Below, piece after piece: positions 26,231-34,872 of a stretch of 64,000 bases of DNA. Origin of the DNA: Oceanispirochaeta sp963676905 (lineage in GTDB: Bacteria; Spirochaetota; Spirochaetia; DSM-2461); NCBI GenBank assembly GCA_963676905.2, contig CAXXVE010000001.1:4154001-4218000 (forward strand), read 5' to 3'. How positions within the stretch are numbered: the stretch's first letter is position 1; each line of letters starts with the position of its first letter. The translations under genes and the position numbers were made by a program. Below the pieces are notes generated by a model that saw only the letters and a list, made by a program, of their open reading frames with translations, was not told where the DNA came from and searched no databases.

Positions 26231-27560
26231 AAACCTTAAGGCCTATCTGGATACAGAGTACGACGATCAGCTCCGGGGAGTCCTTGAGGAGCTCAGCAGC
26301 GCTGAGATTGCCGATATATGGGACAGCTTTACCGATGATGAAAACCTCCGGATATTCCTTCTTATAGAACAGGAAAAGAGGGCTGATCTTGTAGCAGAAC
26401 TTCAGAGATACCAGCAGGAGCACCTGATCCGCGAGCTCTCCGAGGGAGTAACCCAGACCCTGCTGAACGAGATGGAGCCGGATGACCTTGTAGACCTTAT
26501 CCAGTCACTGAGCCCCGAACTGAGGGCTTCGGTATGGGCACAGCTCAGCGAGGAGACACGGAAAGAGACGACCTTTCTCCTCCGATTCGACGAGGACGAT
26601 GCCGCGGGGATCATGACACCCCGGTATGCCGCCATACTTGGAAATATAACAGTGGCCCATGCCCTGCACTTTATCCGCAGCTCCATGGATGAACTGGAAA
26701 CCATCTACTATATATATGTAGTGGACAAGCTGAAGCGGCTGAGGGGCGTTGTCTCCCTGAAGGACATCCTCAGGGCAAAGGACAGCGATAAAATCGAGGA
26801 CATCATGATCCGCAAGGTTATCTATGTCCAGGACAATACGGACCAGGAGGAGTCGGCGCAGGTTCTGGAGAACCACGGACTTCTGGCCCTGCCCGTTGTG
26901 GACCGGTTCAGCCGCCTTCTTGGAATCATTACATTTGATGATGTGATTGATGTTATCCGTGAGGAACAGACCGAGGACATCTACAAGATGGGAGCCATGG
27001 GCGGTGATACCCTGAGCTACCTGGAAACCTCCATATGGGGACTTGTTAAGAAAAGGATTCCCTGGCTTGTTATCCTGCTTGCCGCCGGAACCATCACGAC
27101 CAATGTGCTCCATGTTTATCAGGGCATGCTGATGACAGCGGCTTTTCTTACCCTTTTTATACCGGTTATCACACAGACTGGGGGTAACTCGGGCACCCAG
27201 TCCTCCACCCTGATGATCCGGGGACTTGCCCGGGGAGAGCTTCACTTCAAGGACCTTGGAAAGATCCTTGCCAAGGAACTGCTTGTGGGTATTCTGATAG
27301 GATTGATCACAGGGGTTGTCATCCTGCTGAGAGCCTACTTTACGCCCCCTGGAATTGAACTGATGCAGGCGGCGGCCATATCCATCTCCCTTTGTGCCGT
27401 TGTAATGTTCGCCACGGTTCTTGGATCTCTGGTCCCCCTTCTGATTGACCGCCTTGGTTTTGACCCCACTGTGGCTGCTGGACCTCTGATGTCGACTGTG
27501 ATTGATGTCTGCGGACTGACGATCTTCTTTGAAGTGTCCAAGTGGATACTGGGCCTGTGA
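26208..27560 (+). CDS. mgtE: Magnesium transporter MgtE
   Basis: 450 residues, normal for MgtE Mg2+ channels. N-terminal acidic helical domain (about 1-130, with LSSAEIADIWDS and EMEPDDLVDLIQSL), a CBS pair (about 135-255, with AAGIMTPRY and ALPVVDRFSRLLGIITFDDV), then five membrane helices including FIPVITQTGGNSGTQSSTLM and the C-terminal GPLMSTVIDVCGL, both hallmarks of the pore. Start: GGAG lies 7 bases before the first of three consecutive ATGs. Overlaps both neighbours. Confidence 0.95.
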   Translation: MMMQNLIENLKAYLDTEYDDQLRGVLEELSSAEIADIWDSFTDDENLRIFLLIEQEKRADLVAELQRYQQEHLIRELSEGVTQTLLNEMEPDDLVDLIQSLSPELRASVWAQLSEETRKETTFLLRFDEDDAAGIMTPRYAAILGNITVAHALHFIRSSMDELETIYYIYVVDKLKRLRGVVSLKDILRAKDSDKIEDIMIRKVIYVQDNTDQEESAQVLENHGLLALPVVDRFSRLLGIITFDDVIDVIREEQTEDIYKMGAMGGDTLSYLETSIWGLVKKRIPWLVILLAAGTITTNVLHVYQGMLMTAAFLTLFIPVITQTGGNSGTQSSTLMIRGLARGELHFKDLGKILAKELLVGILIGLITGVVILLRAYFTPPGIELMQAAAISISLCAVVMFATVLGSLVPLLIDRLGFDPTVAAGPLMSTVIDVCGLTIFFEVSKWILGL

Positions 27561-28567
27561 GACGGAACAGCTCGGCTGCACAGGAGCGCTTTTACGGCGG
27601 AACCTGCAGCAGGGTTTCCATCAAATCCTTTGCAGAAAGTATTACTCAGGAAGACAGGGTTTATTTCGGAGGCTCCTGCTTTGCGGAAAATCTCTTCAGC
27701 TTCTGGAAAAACCGCTTTCTCCCCTGCGCCCTCTCTCCCTTCGGCAGCATCTACAACCCCCTCTCCCTGAAAGACTGTTTCACACTTCTTGCTGAGGGGC
27801 GGATAATCAGCCGGGAGGAGATATCCTTTCAGAACGGTCTGTGGACCCATCCCCTCTTCAACAGCACTGTCAGCCATCCGGATCAGGATGAGTTTCTGAA
27901 CAGACTCAACACCCGTGTGAGTGAGGGCAGGCGCCGCCTAAATGAGGCTTCCTTTCTGATCCTGACCCTGGGGACAGCTTTTGTCTATGGAGAGAAGGAG
28001 TCCGGAGAGGTTGTCAGCAACTGCCACAGACGGCCCTCCACCGACTTTGTCCGCCGTCAGATCACTGTAGAGGAGTGCACCGCCGCACTTTGTGATCTCA
28101 CTGCAATTCTAAGGGAGCAGAATCCGGAGCTGAAGATTATCATAAGCCTGAGCCCCGTCCGGCATCTCAGGGATGATGCGGCAGAGAACTCTCTGAGCAA
28201 GGCGGTCCTGCGCTGCGGGATTGACGCATATCTGAAGAGGACAGAAAGGGCTGTCTACTTTCCCTCCTATGAGATTCTGCTTGATGAACTGCGGGACTAC
28301 CGCTGGTATGAGAGTGATCTGGCCCACCCCGGAGAGACGGCGGTGGCCTATATAATGGATAGATTCTGCGAGGCTGCCGCCTCCCCTTCTCTTCAGGAGT
28401 ACCTGAAGGAAGCGGAAAAACTTTCGGGGCTTTTGAAGCACAGGCTCCGTTTCCCCGATTCCCCTGACGGGATCAAATTCATTTCAAGAAAAAGAAGATC
28501 TCTGGAGGAGTTCGGGAAAAAGTACCCCTTCTGCGTTCTGCCTGAAGGGGAAGGCGGCAGAGAGTAA
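27557..28567 (+). CDS. GSCFA-domain protein
   Basis: 336 residues from the GTG at 27557, chosen because it overlaps the mgtE stop as GTGA; an in-frame GTG also exists at 27542. It carries the name-giving motif GGSCFA at 38-43, LTLGTAFVYG, and a late YFPSYEILLDELRDYRWYESDLAHPG. The last resembles the DxxH-type end of SGNH/GDSL hydrolases, to which the GSCFA family has been likened. Function unknown. Coupled translation with mgtE is notable, since GSCFA proteins are otherwise not known to be tied to Mg2+ transport. Confidence 0.88.
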   Translation: MRRNSSAAQERFYGGTCSRVSIKSFAESITQEDRVYFGGSCFAENLFSFWKNRFLPCALSPFGSIYNPLSLKDCFTLLAEGRIISREEISFQNGLWTHPLFNSTVSHPDQDEFLNRLNTRVSEGRRRLNEASFLILTLGTAFVYGEKESGEVVSNCHRRPSTDFVRRQITVEECTAALCDLTAILREQNPELKIIISLSPVRHLRDDAAENSLSKAVLRCGIDAYLKRTERAVYFPSYEILLDELRDYRWYESDLAHPGETAVAYIMDRFCEAAASPSLQEYLKEAEKLSGLLKHRLRFPDSPDGIKFISRKRRSLEEFGKKYPFCVLPEGEGGRE

Positions 28568-28583
28568 CCCTCCGCCGTATTTC

Positions 28584-29597
28584 CTACTCCTCTCCGAGGC
28601 GTCTCTTGAGAACCCAGTTCAGAAACTGTACATGAATCTCCCAGGATGATGCACCGTAACCGCCGGCTGCCACCCAGGCAGAGGGGAGCTTTCTTGATTC
28701 CAGAAAGTTATAAACGGCCTGGTCCCGTTCCAGCATCTGCTCTTTTGTAAGCTTCAGATCTGCAGAGGAGGCCAGCTCATCCTTTTCATAGGGATCAACT
28801 CCGGCAACCACAAATACAAGATCCGGAAGCCCCTTTTTCTCAAGCTCCTCCATCGCGGAAATCAGACGGGGAGTGTATTCACTCTCTTCTCCCTTTTCCA
28901 TGGGAATATCCACATCTCCGGGAAACCAGGATGGATTAAGGCTGCCGTCTTTCCTGTATTCAGGGCTGTCCAGAGGCCACCCTGAAGCCATATGAATGCT
29001 CAGGGCTGTAATATCGGGATGCTTTGCCATAATCTCGGCGGTACCGTCTCCTCTATGGGCGTCCACATCAATGATCCAGGCTGTCTTGAAGAGGCCCTCC
29101 TCCTTGGCTTTCAGCAGGGACACGGCAATATCGTTGACAAGGCAGAAGCCGTGGCCGAATCCGGGATGGGCATGATGCATGCCTCCTCCAAGGAAATAGG
29201 AAAATCCGGTCTTCAAAGCCTGCTCTATATTGGCATAGGAGCCTGAAACGACATTCATAACATCCTTCATCAGGTCAAGGAGAGGTGCCTTGGCATTCTC
29301 CGGCTCGTAGCGGTTGTAGTTGCCATTCTCATCGATAAGCTCATAGGCTTCCATAAGGGCCCGCTCCAGCCCCTCTCCAAAGAGCCTGTCCGTATATGCA
29401 GTATCGTGGGCACGGCGGATATCAGCCTCATCCACAGCACGGGGAAAATCGGAGATCAGCCACTCATGGCTCCTGCCTCCAAGTTCAGGATCATCCATCA
29501 GGGCCTTGTATGTATTACTCTTCCTTGTATCCAGCGAGGGGATCAGAATCCCGTATTTCATAAAGCTTATTACAGCTTCGGGGTTGTATATCAGCAT
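28584..29597 (-). CDS. Histone deacetylase-family protein (class II-like amidohydrolase)
   Basis: 337 residues, arginase/HDAC fold. The Zn site is Asp179-x-His181 in DVDAHRGDGT and Asp268 in GVDPYEKD; the catalytic His pair is His141-His142 in GGGMHHAHPG; GHGFCLVND and AGGYG (Tyr314) are present. The canonical HHGDGT reads HRGDGT. All catalytic residues are in place, so it should be an active deacetylase on acetyl-lysine, acetylpolyamine or a similar amide. GGAGAAG lies 4 bases before the ATG. Downstream of the SET gene on the same strand with a 68-base gap. Confidence 0.92.
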   Translation of the reverse strand: MLIYNPEAVISFMKYGILIPSLDTRKSNTYKALMDDPELGGRSHEWLISDFPRAVDEADIRRAHDTAYTDRLFGEGLERALMEAYELIDENGNYNRYEPENAKAPLLDLMKDVMNVVSGSYANIEQALKTGFSYFLGGGMHHAHPGFGHGFCLVNDIAVSLLKAKEEGLFKTAWIIDVDAHRGDGTAEIMAKHPDITALSIHMASGWPLDSPEYRKDGSLNPSWFPGDVDIPMEKGEESEYTPRLISAMEELEKKGLPDLVFVVAGVDPYEKDELASSADLKLTKEQMLERDQAVYNFLESRKLPSAWVAAGGYGASSWEIHVQFLNWVLKRRLGEE

Positions 29598-29665
29598 TTT
29601 ACTTCTCCTATAAGAACGGACTTATACAGTCCATATTCCGCTGTCCCGGCATCCGGGCAGCTCTT

Positions 29666-30292
29666 TCAGAACAGAATCAATTCCCGGAATCCTCCGGACC
29701 AGTACTCTTCACCGTAGTCCACAGTAAACTGGGTTCCGGCGGGGATAAACCCCAGAGCCACAAAAAATATTACCCAGCGGTTACCGATAAGGGTATGCTC
29801 CACTGCAAGATTTGCCTCAAAACTGTGGTTTACATAGCGCAGTTCGTTCCCCATCTTTCCCGCATTTACTTCATAAAGCTCATCCTCATACCATGCATCG
29901 GGATAGTCCCATGTATAATCGGTCTCATACCCCCCTTCGGGCCGCTCATCAGAGTCGGGATCGACTTCAAGATCCTCTCCCGGCTGAATTACCCCTGTGT
30001 ACTCGGCGATAAAAGCACCGGGCTGCAGGTCCTCTTCAGCAAAAAGTCCGTACCCAACCTCTCTGGACACAAGGCGGATCGAAACATCAGCCATTAGAGT
30101 CTCCTCTATGCTGCTGCCGTAGTCGGCAGTCAGTGTTTCAAATTCCTCTCTGTTGTCCTTATAGTAGGGAGACTCCTTCTGATCCCTTGAAAATGCGGCA
30201 ATTTCCTTATAGATGCTTCTTGCAAGATAAGAGAGGCCGCTGGCCTCCATAAAGCGCCGGCGCTCAGCCGGATCACGGTATATCTCATTCAT
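29666..30292 (-). CDS. SET-domain protein (putative protein lysine methyltransferase)
   Basis: 208 residues. The SET fold spans about 72-198: SAM-binding GYGLFAEEDLQPGAFIAEYTG (79-100), NELRYVNHSFEAN with Asn-His-Ser at 155-157, and TVDYGEEYW with catalytic Tyr193. An N-terminal helical arm (1-65) is unlike known bacterial SET proteins I can recall. There are no pre- or post-SET cysteines. The family transfers methyl from SAM to lysine side chains. Its neighbour is a predicted deacetylase, and the MarR efflux operon starts divergently 131 bases away. Confidence 0.88.
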   Translation of the reverse strand: MNEIYRDPAERRRFMEASGLSYLARSIYKEIAAFSRDQKESPYYKDNREEFETLTADYGSSIEETLMADVSIRLVSREVGYGLFAEEDLQPGAFIAEYTGVIQPGEDLEVDPDSDERPEGGYETDYTWDYPDAWYEDELYEVNAGKMGNELRYVNHSFEANLAVEHTLIGNRWVIFFVALGFIPAGTQFTVDYGEEYWSGGFRELILF

Positions 30293-30374
30293 GATCCTAT
30301 TCTATCCCGACGGCAGGGCAGATTCAACAGACAGCGACTCTTCCCTGACGGTATCAAAAACTTTTCGCATATAT

Positions 30375-30398
30375 TTGACTTATCAATTGACATGTCAA
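30375..30398. promoter_or_regulatory. Tandem 12-bp palindromes, candidate MarR operator
   Basis: TTGACTTATCAA (30375-30386, imperfect) is directly followed by TTGACATGTCAA (30387-30398, perfect palindrome). Both share the TTGA-n4-TCAA frame. The second covers the -35 of the promoter driving the marR-led efflux operon, an arrangement fitting autorepression. Confidence 0.6.
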
Positions 30399-30415
30399 CT
30401 GTATAGGTTTATACC
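30387..30415 (+). promoter_or_regulatory. Promoter of the marR-efflux operon
   Basis: TTGACA (30387-30392), a 17-base spacer and TATACC (30410-30415). The marR ATG is at 30424, so the transcript would begin only a few bases before the start codon; there is no clear ribosome site. Confidence 0.6.
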
Positions 30416-30423
30416 TGAAGTAT

Positions 30424-30909
30424 ATGGAAAACGTGAACTACCTTATCAACAGACTGATAACAGTACGAAGGGCATTTCTGAACAGCAGACTCAAGAGTCT
30501 GGGGCTCAGCAGCAGCCTCTTCTCCTTTCTTGTTGAGATTACCCAGCATGAGAGGCTGACACAGAAAGAACTCAGCCGCCTGCTCCAGGTTGACCCTGCC
30601 CTGACAACAAGGAATATAAGAAAGCTCATAGACCTCGGCTATGTCGTCAGAGTCGAAGATGAGGATGACAGGAGGTACAACTATATAAGCCTCAGCACAA
30701 GGGGACGGGAGATTTCCAGAGACATAATAAAGCTGAACTATGAGTGGTTTGAACTTGTATCGAAGGATACCCCCAGGGAGGAACTTGAAAGGGCTCTGAA
30801 CACATTCAAAAGAATTATTATCAATGTTGAAACCGAAATTCTGGGAGAGTCCAGCATTCCTGTGAGCCCTGTAGACCTGCCTGTTTCAGGCCGGAGGGAA
30901 AATAAATGA
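30424..30909 (+). CDS. MarR-family transcriptional regulator
   Basis: 161 residues with the MarR winged helix: LTQKELSRLLQVDPALTTRNIRKLIDLGYV as recognition region and VEDEDDRRYNYISLSTRG as the wing. It should bind a palindrome as a dimer and be released by small lipophilic or phenolic ligands. It is the first gene of a five-gene efflux operon, its stop overlaps the next start (ATGA), and it sits directly downstream of tandem palindromes. Most likely it represses its own operon. Confidence 0.92.
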   Translation: MENVNYLINRLITVRRAFLNSRLKSLGLSSSLFSFLVEITQHERLTQKELSRLLQVDPALTTRNIRKLIDLGYVVRVEDEDDRRYNYISLSTRGREISRDIIKLNYEWFELVSKDTPREELERALNTFKRIIINVETEILGESSIPVSPVDLPVSGRRENK

Positions 30910-31910
30910 AAAAAAAAAAGACACTCCCCTTTGTCATAATCCCTCTCATACTGCTGTCGGCTTTGGGATTCGGTATATACAAGAGGTCCCTTGATGCCCG
31001 CCCGACAGCGTCAGGGATTCTGGAGAGGGACAGAATTGAGCTGCCCGCCCTGATGGCCGAGAGAATAACAGAAATCCATGTCTCCGAGGGGGAACAGATT
31101 CAGGAGGGAGAGATCATTCTTGAACAGGACAACCGCAGGGCTCTGGCTGCATACAGCTCGGCTCAGGCTGAAACAGACAGGGCCGCAGCCAGTCTTGAGA
31201 AAGTGCAGAACGGTCCCCGCCCCGAAGAAAAAGCCCAGGTCAGAGCGCTTCTTGAGGGGGCGGAAGCCCTTCTTGAACAGCAGACCGACAACCTGAACAG
31301 AGTCAGGGAGATGGACAGGAAGAATTTCAACAGCAAGTCTGAACTTGAAGCTGCCGAAGCCTCATGGAAGCAGGCCCTGGCCGCAAGAGATGAGCTTACA
31401 GCCCGGCTCAAACTTCTTGAACTGGGGAGCAGGGCCGAAGACATTGAGATGGCCTCCGCCGCCCTTGCCGCCGCACAGGCGGCTGCGGATCAGGCCCGGT
31501 TTAATCTGGAGGACCTCACCCTCAGGGCGCCCCGGTCAGGTACGGTTGATACGATTCCCCTTAAAGAGGGAACCACACCGGCCGCCGGTATGACTCTGGC
31601 GGTGCTTCTGACAGGCACAGCCCCCTATGCCCGGGTCTACATTCCGGAAACATGGCACCTCCGGGTCAATGCGGGCGACAGAGTCAGAGTAAAGGCAGAC
31701 GGAATGGAGGGTGACCTCGAAGGAATTATAAGAACCGTCTCGGCAGAACCTGTATTCACCCCTTATTTTGCTCTGAACCAGAGCGACCGCGGCCACCTCT
31801 CCTATGCGGCAAAAGTGGATATCATCAGCCCTGAAGCTGCATCACTGAAACCGGGGACCCCAGTCAGAATGGATCTGACGGATATCCGGAGGGAAGGAGG
31901 CGGACTCTGA
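30906..31910 (+). CDS. HlyD/membrane-fusion efflux subunit
   Basis: 334 residues. N-terminal signal-anchor (about 5-25), biotinyl-lipoyl half-motifs (EIHVSEGEQIQEGEIILEQD and LTLRAPRSGTVDTIPLKEG) flanking a long coiled-coil hairpin (about 75-200, Ala/Glu/Arg-rich), then a beta-barrel domain. It should bridge the inner-membrane ABC exporter encoded next and an outer-membrane channel not found in this window. Codons 2-5 are an 11-A run (30909-30919), a site prone to slippage. ATGA overlap with marR. Confidence 0.9.
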   Translation: MKKKKTLPFVIIPLILLSALGFGIYKRSLDARPTASGILERDRIELPALMAERITEIHVSEGEQIQEGEIILEQDNRRALAAYSSAQAETDRAAASLEKVQNGPRPEEKAQVRALLEGAEALLEQQTDNLNRVREMDRKNFNSKSELEAAEASWKQALAARDELTARLKLLELGSRAEDIEMASAALAAAQAAADQARFNLEDLTLRAPRSGTVDTIPLKEGTTPAAGMTLAVLLTGTAPYARVYIPETWHLRVNAGDRVRVKADGMEGDLEGIIRTVSAEPVFTPYFALNQSDRGHLSYAAKVDIISPEAASLKPGTPVRMDLTDIRREGGGL

Positions 31911-31918
31911 GCGGACAG

Positions 31919-32851
31919 ATGATCATACGGACCCGGAACCTGACAAGGGACTTCGGAGAGCTCAGGGCGGTCAACCGGCTCTCACTTAATATCCCGGAGG
32001 GAGAGATATACGGCTTTCTCGGCCCCAACGGAAGCGGCAAGTCCACCACCATACGAATGATCTGCGGCCTTTTAACCCCCACCTCGGGAGAGGTGGAGGC
32101 TCTTGGCTTCTCCATCCCCCGGGAGGCAGAGAAACTGAAGGCCCACCTCGGCTATATGACCCAGAAGTTCTCTCTGTATCAGGAACTGACAGTGGAGGAA
32201 AACCTGCAGTTTCTTGCAGCGATACAGGGAGTCCCCCGGAAACAGCAGAAAGAGAGAATCACAGAGCTCTGCGGACAGTTTCATCTTGAAAACAGAAGAA
32301 ACCAGCTGGCCGGCACCATGAGCGGCGGACAGAAACAGCGGCTGGCTTTGGCCGCAGCCATAGTCCACAGACCCAGACTTCTTATTCTGGATGAACCCAC
32401 CTCGGCGGTGGACCCCGAAAGCCGCAGGGAGTTCTGGGAGTACCTTTTTGAACTCTCGGGACGGGGAATGTCCATTCTGGTATCAACCCACTATATGGAT
32501 GAGGCGGAACGATGCCACCGTCTTGCAATCATCCGGAAAGGCTGCCTCAGCGCCGAGGGAGAACCCCGTCAGCTTATGGAAGACCTGAATGCCAGGGTTC
32601 TTCTGGCCGAAGGAAGACCGGATGAGCTTATAAACTGGCGGAGAACTCTTTCATCAAATCCGAAGATTCCCGGCTGCACACAGATAGGGAACCGCCTGCG
32701 CATAATGGTGTCCTCGGAGATAGCAGAGCCCGAAGCCTGGCTCTCCCGGAACTTCACTTTTCTGGGCTCTCTTGAGAGAACCCGCCCCAACCTTGAGGAT
32801 GTCTTTGTAAGGGCAACCCACAGAGAACACCTTCAGGAGGAAACCCCATGA
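31919..32851 (+). CDS. ABC exporter ATP-binding protein
   Basis: 310 residues. Walker A GPNGSGKSTT, signature MSGGQKQRLALAAA, Walker B LLILDEPTSAVDPES, H-loop STHYMDEAERC. The C-terminal 90 residues after the ABC core resemble the DUF4162-like tail of drug/polysaccharide ABC-2 exporters. Closest in layout to YbhF/YhhH halves. Its stop overlaps the permease start (ATGA). Confidence 0.93.
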   Translation: MIIRTRNLTRDFGELRAVNRLSLNIPEGEIYGFLGPNGSGKSTTIRMICGLLTPTSGEVEALGFSIPREAEKLKAHLGYMTQKFSLYQELTVEENLQFLAAIQGVPRKQQKERITELCGQFHLENRRNQLAGTMSGGQKQRLALAAAIVHRPRLLILDEPTSAVDPESRREFWEYLFELSGRGMSILVSTHYMDEAERCHRLAIIRKGCLSAEGEPRQLMEDLNARVLLAEGRPDELINWRRTLSSNPKIPGCTQIGNRLRIMVSSEIAEPEAWLSRNFTFLGSLERTRPNLEDVFVRATHREHLQEETP

Positions 32852-33954
32852 TCCGAATAGAAAAAATAAGGGCCATGGTCTACAAGGAGCTGAAACAGCT
32901 CAGAAGGGATCGCCTCACCGCAGCCATGGTCTTCGGAATTCCAGTCATGCAGCTCCTCCTCTTCGGCTTTGCCATCAATTACAATGTACGGAATATACCT
33001 TCAGCCTGGTGCGATATGTCCGAGACACAGAACTCCCGGATGATCATTCAGGACATAGGGGCCACAAGAGTCCTGGATCTGAAATACAGGGTGGAGTCGG
33101 AGGCGGAGCTTCAGAAAATGATCCGTACCGGCAGGGTCCGCGCCGGTGTTCTTATTCCCCATGACCTTGAGGAAAGGCTCAGAGACAGCCGGTCAGCCCT
33201 CCAGATTCTCACAGACGGAAGCAGCTCCGTTGTGACCGGAGCCGTCCAGAGCCTGGCGGCCCTCCCCCTTGAAACTGAGGGGCATACAGTGGACTACAGG
33301 ATACAGGAGAGGCTGCCGATACAGGTGCTTCCCCTCTACAATCCGGAGCAGAGGACTGCAGTGGATGTGATCCCCGGGCTTATCGGTGTGATTCTGACAA
33401 TGACACTGATGCTCTTTACAGCCATAGCCCTTGTAAGGGAGAGAGAACACGGCAGCATGGAGATGCTGATCACCACCCCCGTATCGGCAATGGAGATTAT
33501 CTGCGGAAAACTCCTGCCCTACATCGGCATCGGTATTTTCCAGACAGTCCTTGTCTTTCTGCTTGGTGTTCTTGTCTTCCGCCTTCCTGTAAACGGAAGG
33601 TTCATCGATATCTCGGCGGCAGTGCTGATGTTCATTACATCCACCCTGACTCTGGGGCTGCTGATCTCATCTTTTGTAAAGACCCAGTTCCAGGCGGTCC
33701 AGCTCTCCATCTTTATTCTTCTGCCGTCCATTCTCCTGTCGGGTTTCGTCTTTCCCTATGAGGGGATGCCCGGCTTTGCCCGGGTTCTCTCCAAGATTCT
33801 GCCTGTTACCCACTTTATAGAACTGATGCGCGGAATCGTTCTCAGGGATGCCCGGATCACAGAGATGCCTGTCCAGGTAATTTCTCTGATGATTTTTATC
33901 CTGTTCAGTACTATACTGGCGTGGGAGAGAATGAAAAAAAAGAGGTTGGACTGA
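32848..33954 (+). CDS. ABC-2 type exporter permease
   Basis: 368 residues of the ABC2_membrane_3/YhhJ-YbhS type. One N-terminal helix (about 24-45), a large extracytoplasmic domain (about 50-170), then five helices with the ABC-2 signature region TLGLLISSFVKTQFQAVQLSIFILLPSILLSGFVFP. One permease gene only, so it probably acts as a homodimer. Stop overlaps the thioredoxin-like gene start (TGATG). Confidence 0.92.
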   Translation: MIRIEKIRAMVYKELKQLRRDRLTAAMVFGIPVMQLLLFGFAINYNVRNIPSAWCDMSETQNSRMIIQDIGATRVLDLKYRVESEAELQKMIRTGRVRAGVLIPHDLEERLRDSRSALQILTDGSSSVVTGAVQSLAALPLETEGHTVDYRIQERLPIQVLPLYNPEQRTAVDVIPGLIGVILTMTLMLFTAIALVREREHGSMEMLITTPVSAMEIICGKLLPYIGIGIFQTVLVFLLGVLVFRLPVNGRFIDISAAVLMFITSTLTLGLLISSFVKTQFQAVQLSIFILLPSILLSGFVFPYEGMPGFARVLSKILPVTHFIELMRGIVLRDARITEMPVQVISLMIFILFSTILAWERMKKKRLD

Positions 33955-34796
33955 TGCAGAATACGATTTCCCTGGGCCCTCTGAACCTGCCGGCTCTGCC
34001 GGTGCTACTCATCATATCGGTTGTTGCCGGGCACCTTTTACTGCGGCTCATCTACAGGAAAAGATCCGAAGACTACAGCAGAGGATCAGATCTATTCTTT
34101 TCGGGGCTCCTGCTCTTTCTGGGGGGATGGAAACTCAGCCTTCTGCTGACAAACTGGCAGACTGTTCTCAAGGCTCCTCTGGCTCTGGTCTACCTGACGG
34201 GAGGAATCATCAATTTCATTGCGGGATTTCTCGCGGCTTGCGCGGGGATTGCACTACTTGTCCGATCCGGTAAATTCAGACTGCCAGATATAAAAACAGT
34301 TCTTCTTATCTGCGCTCTGAGTGCGGTAGTCCTCTTCCCCCTGGTTCTGCTGATGCCTTCCTCCTTCACAGACTCCCCTTCCGAAACCGGTACTGTAACC
34401 CTCAGCACACTTGAGGGACGCCCGGAAACCCTTGAGCTGACAGGAGCATCAGTAACAATTGTCAACTTCTGGGCGACCTGGTGTCCTCCCTGCCGTGCTG
34501 AGATTCCTGAGTTGATAGAGTTCTACAAAGAATATAAGGAGCGGGGTGTCAGACTGATCGGTGTCAATATGACCACAACCGAATCCTCTGTAAGGGGGGT
34601 CAGTACGTTTATTGATGACCAGAATATAAACTTTCCAGTCTATCTTGATTCATGGGGAGAGGCGTCCACAAGATTTGAAATCAACTCCATCCCCGTAACC
34701 ATGGTATTTGACAAAGATGGAAACCTGATCAGGCAGAAAACGGGCGCCGTGGATTCGGCATGGCTGAAGTCCTCGGTGAGAAACTTCACTGATTAG
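33954..34796 (+). CDS. Membrane TlpA-type thioredoxin with four-helix N-terminal domain
   Basis: 280 residues from the ATG at 33954, which overlaps the permease stop. Residues 1-135 contain four hydrophobic helices (VLLIISVVAGHLLL, GLLLFLGGWKLSLLL, LVYLTGGIINFIAGFLAACAGIALLV, VLLICALSAVVLFPLVLLM). Residues about 150-280 are a TlpA/ResA-like thioredoxin with active site WCPPC in NFWATWCPPCRAEIP and cis-Pro in INSIPVTM. It probably reduces disulfides outside the inner membrane, with the N-terminal helices perhaps relaying electrons. Last gene of the efflux operon; why an exporter needs it is unclear. Confidence 0.87.
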   Translation: MQNTISLGPLNLPALPVLLIISVVAGHLLLRLIYRKRSEDYSRGSDLFFSGLLLFLGGWKLSLLLTNWQTVLKAPLALVYLTGGIINFIAGFLAACAGIALLVRSGKFRLPDIKTVLLICALSAVVLFPLVLLMPSSFTDSPSETGTVTLSTLEGRPETLELTGASVTIVNFWATWCPPCRAEIPELIEFYKEYKERGVRLIGVNMTTTESSVRGVSTFIDDQNINFPVYLDSWGEASTRFEINSIPVTMVFDKDGNLIRQKTGAVDSAWLKSSVRNFTD

Positions 34797-34872
34797 CCCT
34801 CTCCTTTGAAGAAAAAAGTCCATTCCGGGTGTATAATATACGATGGGTCTCACCCGATTTCCGGAGGACTTT

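Noticed and set aside
26505..27581. 358-codon minus-strand open frame
   Set aside because: Antisense to mgtE, His/Gln/Gly-rich low-complexity translation, no ribosome site.
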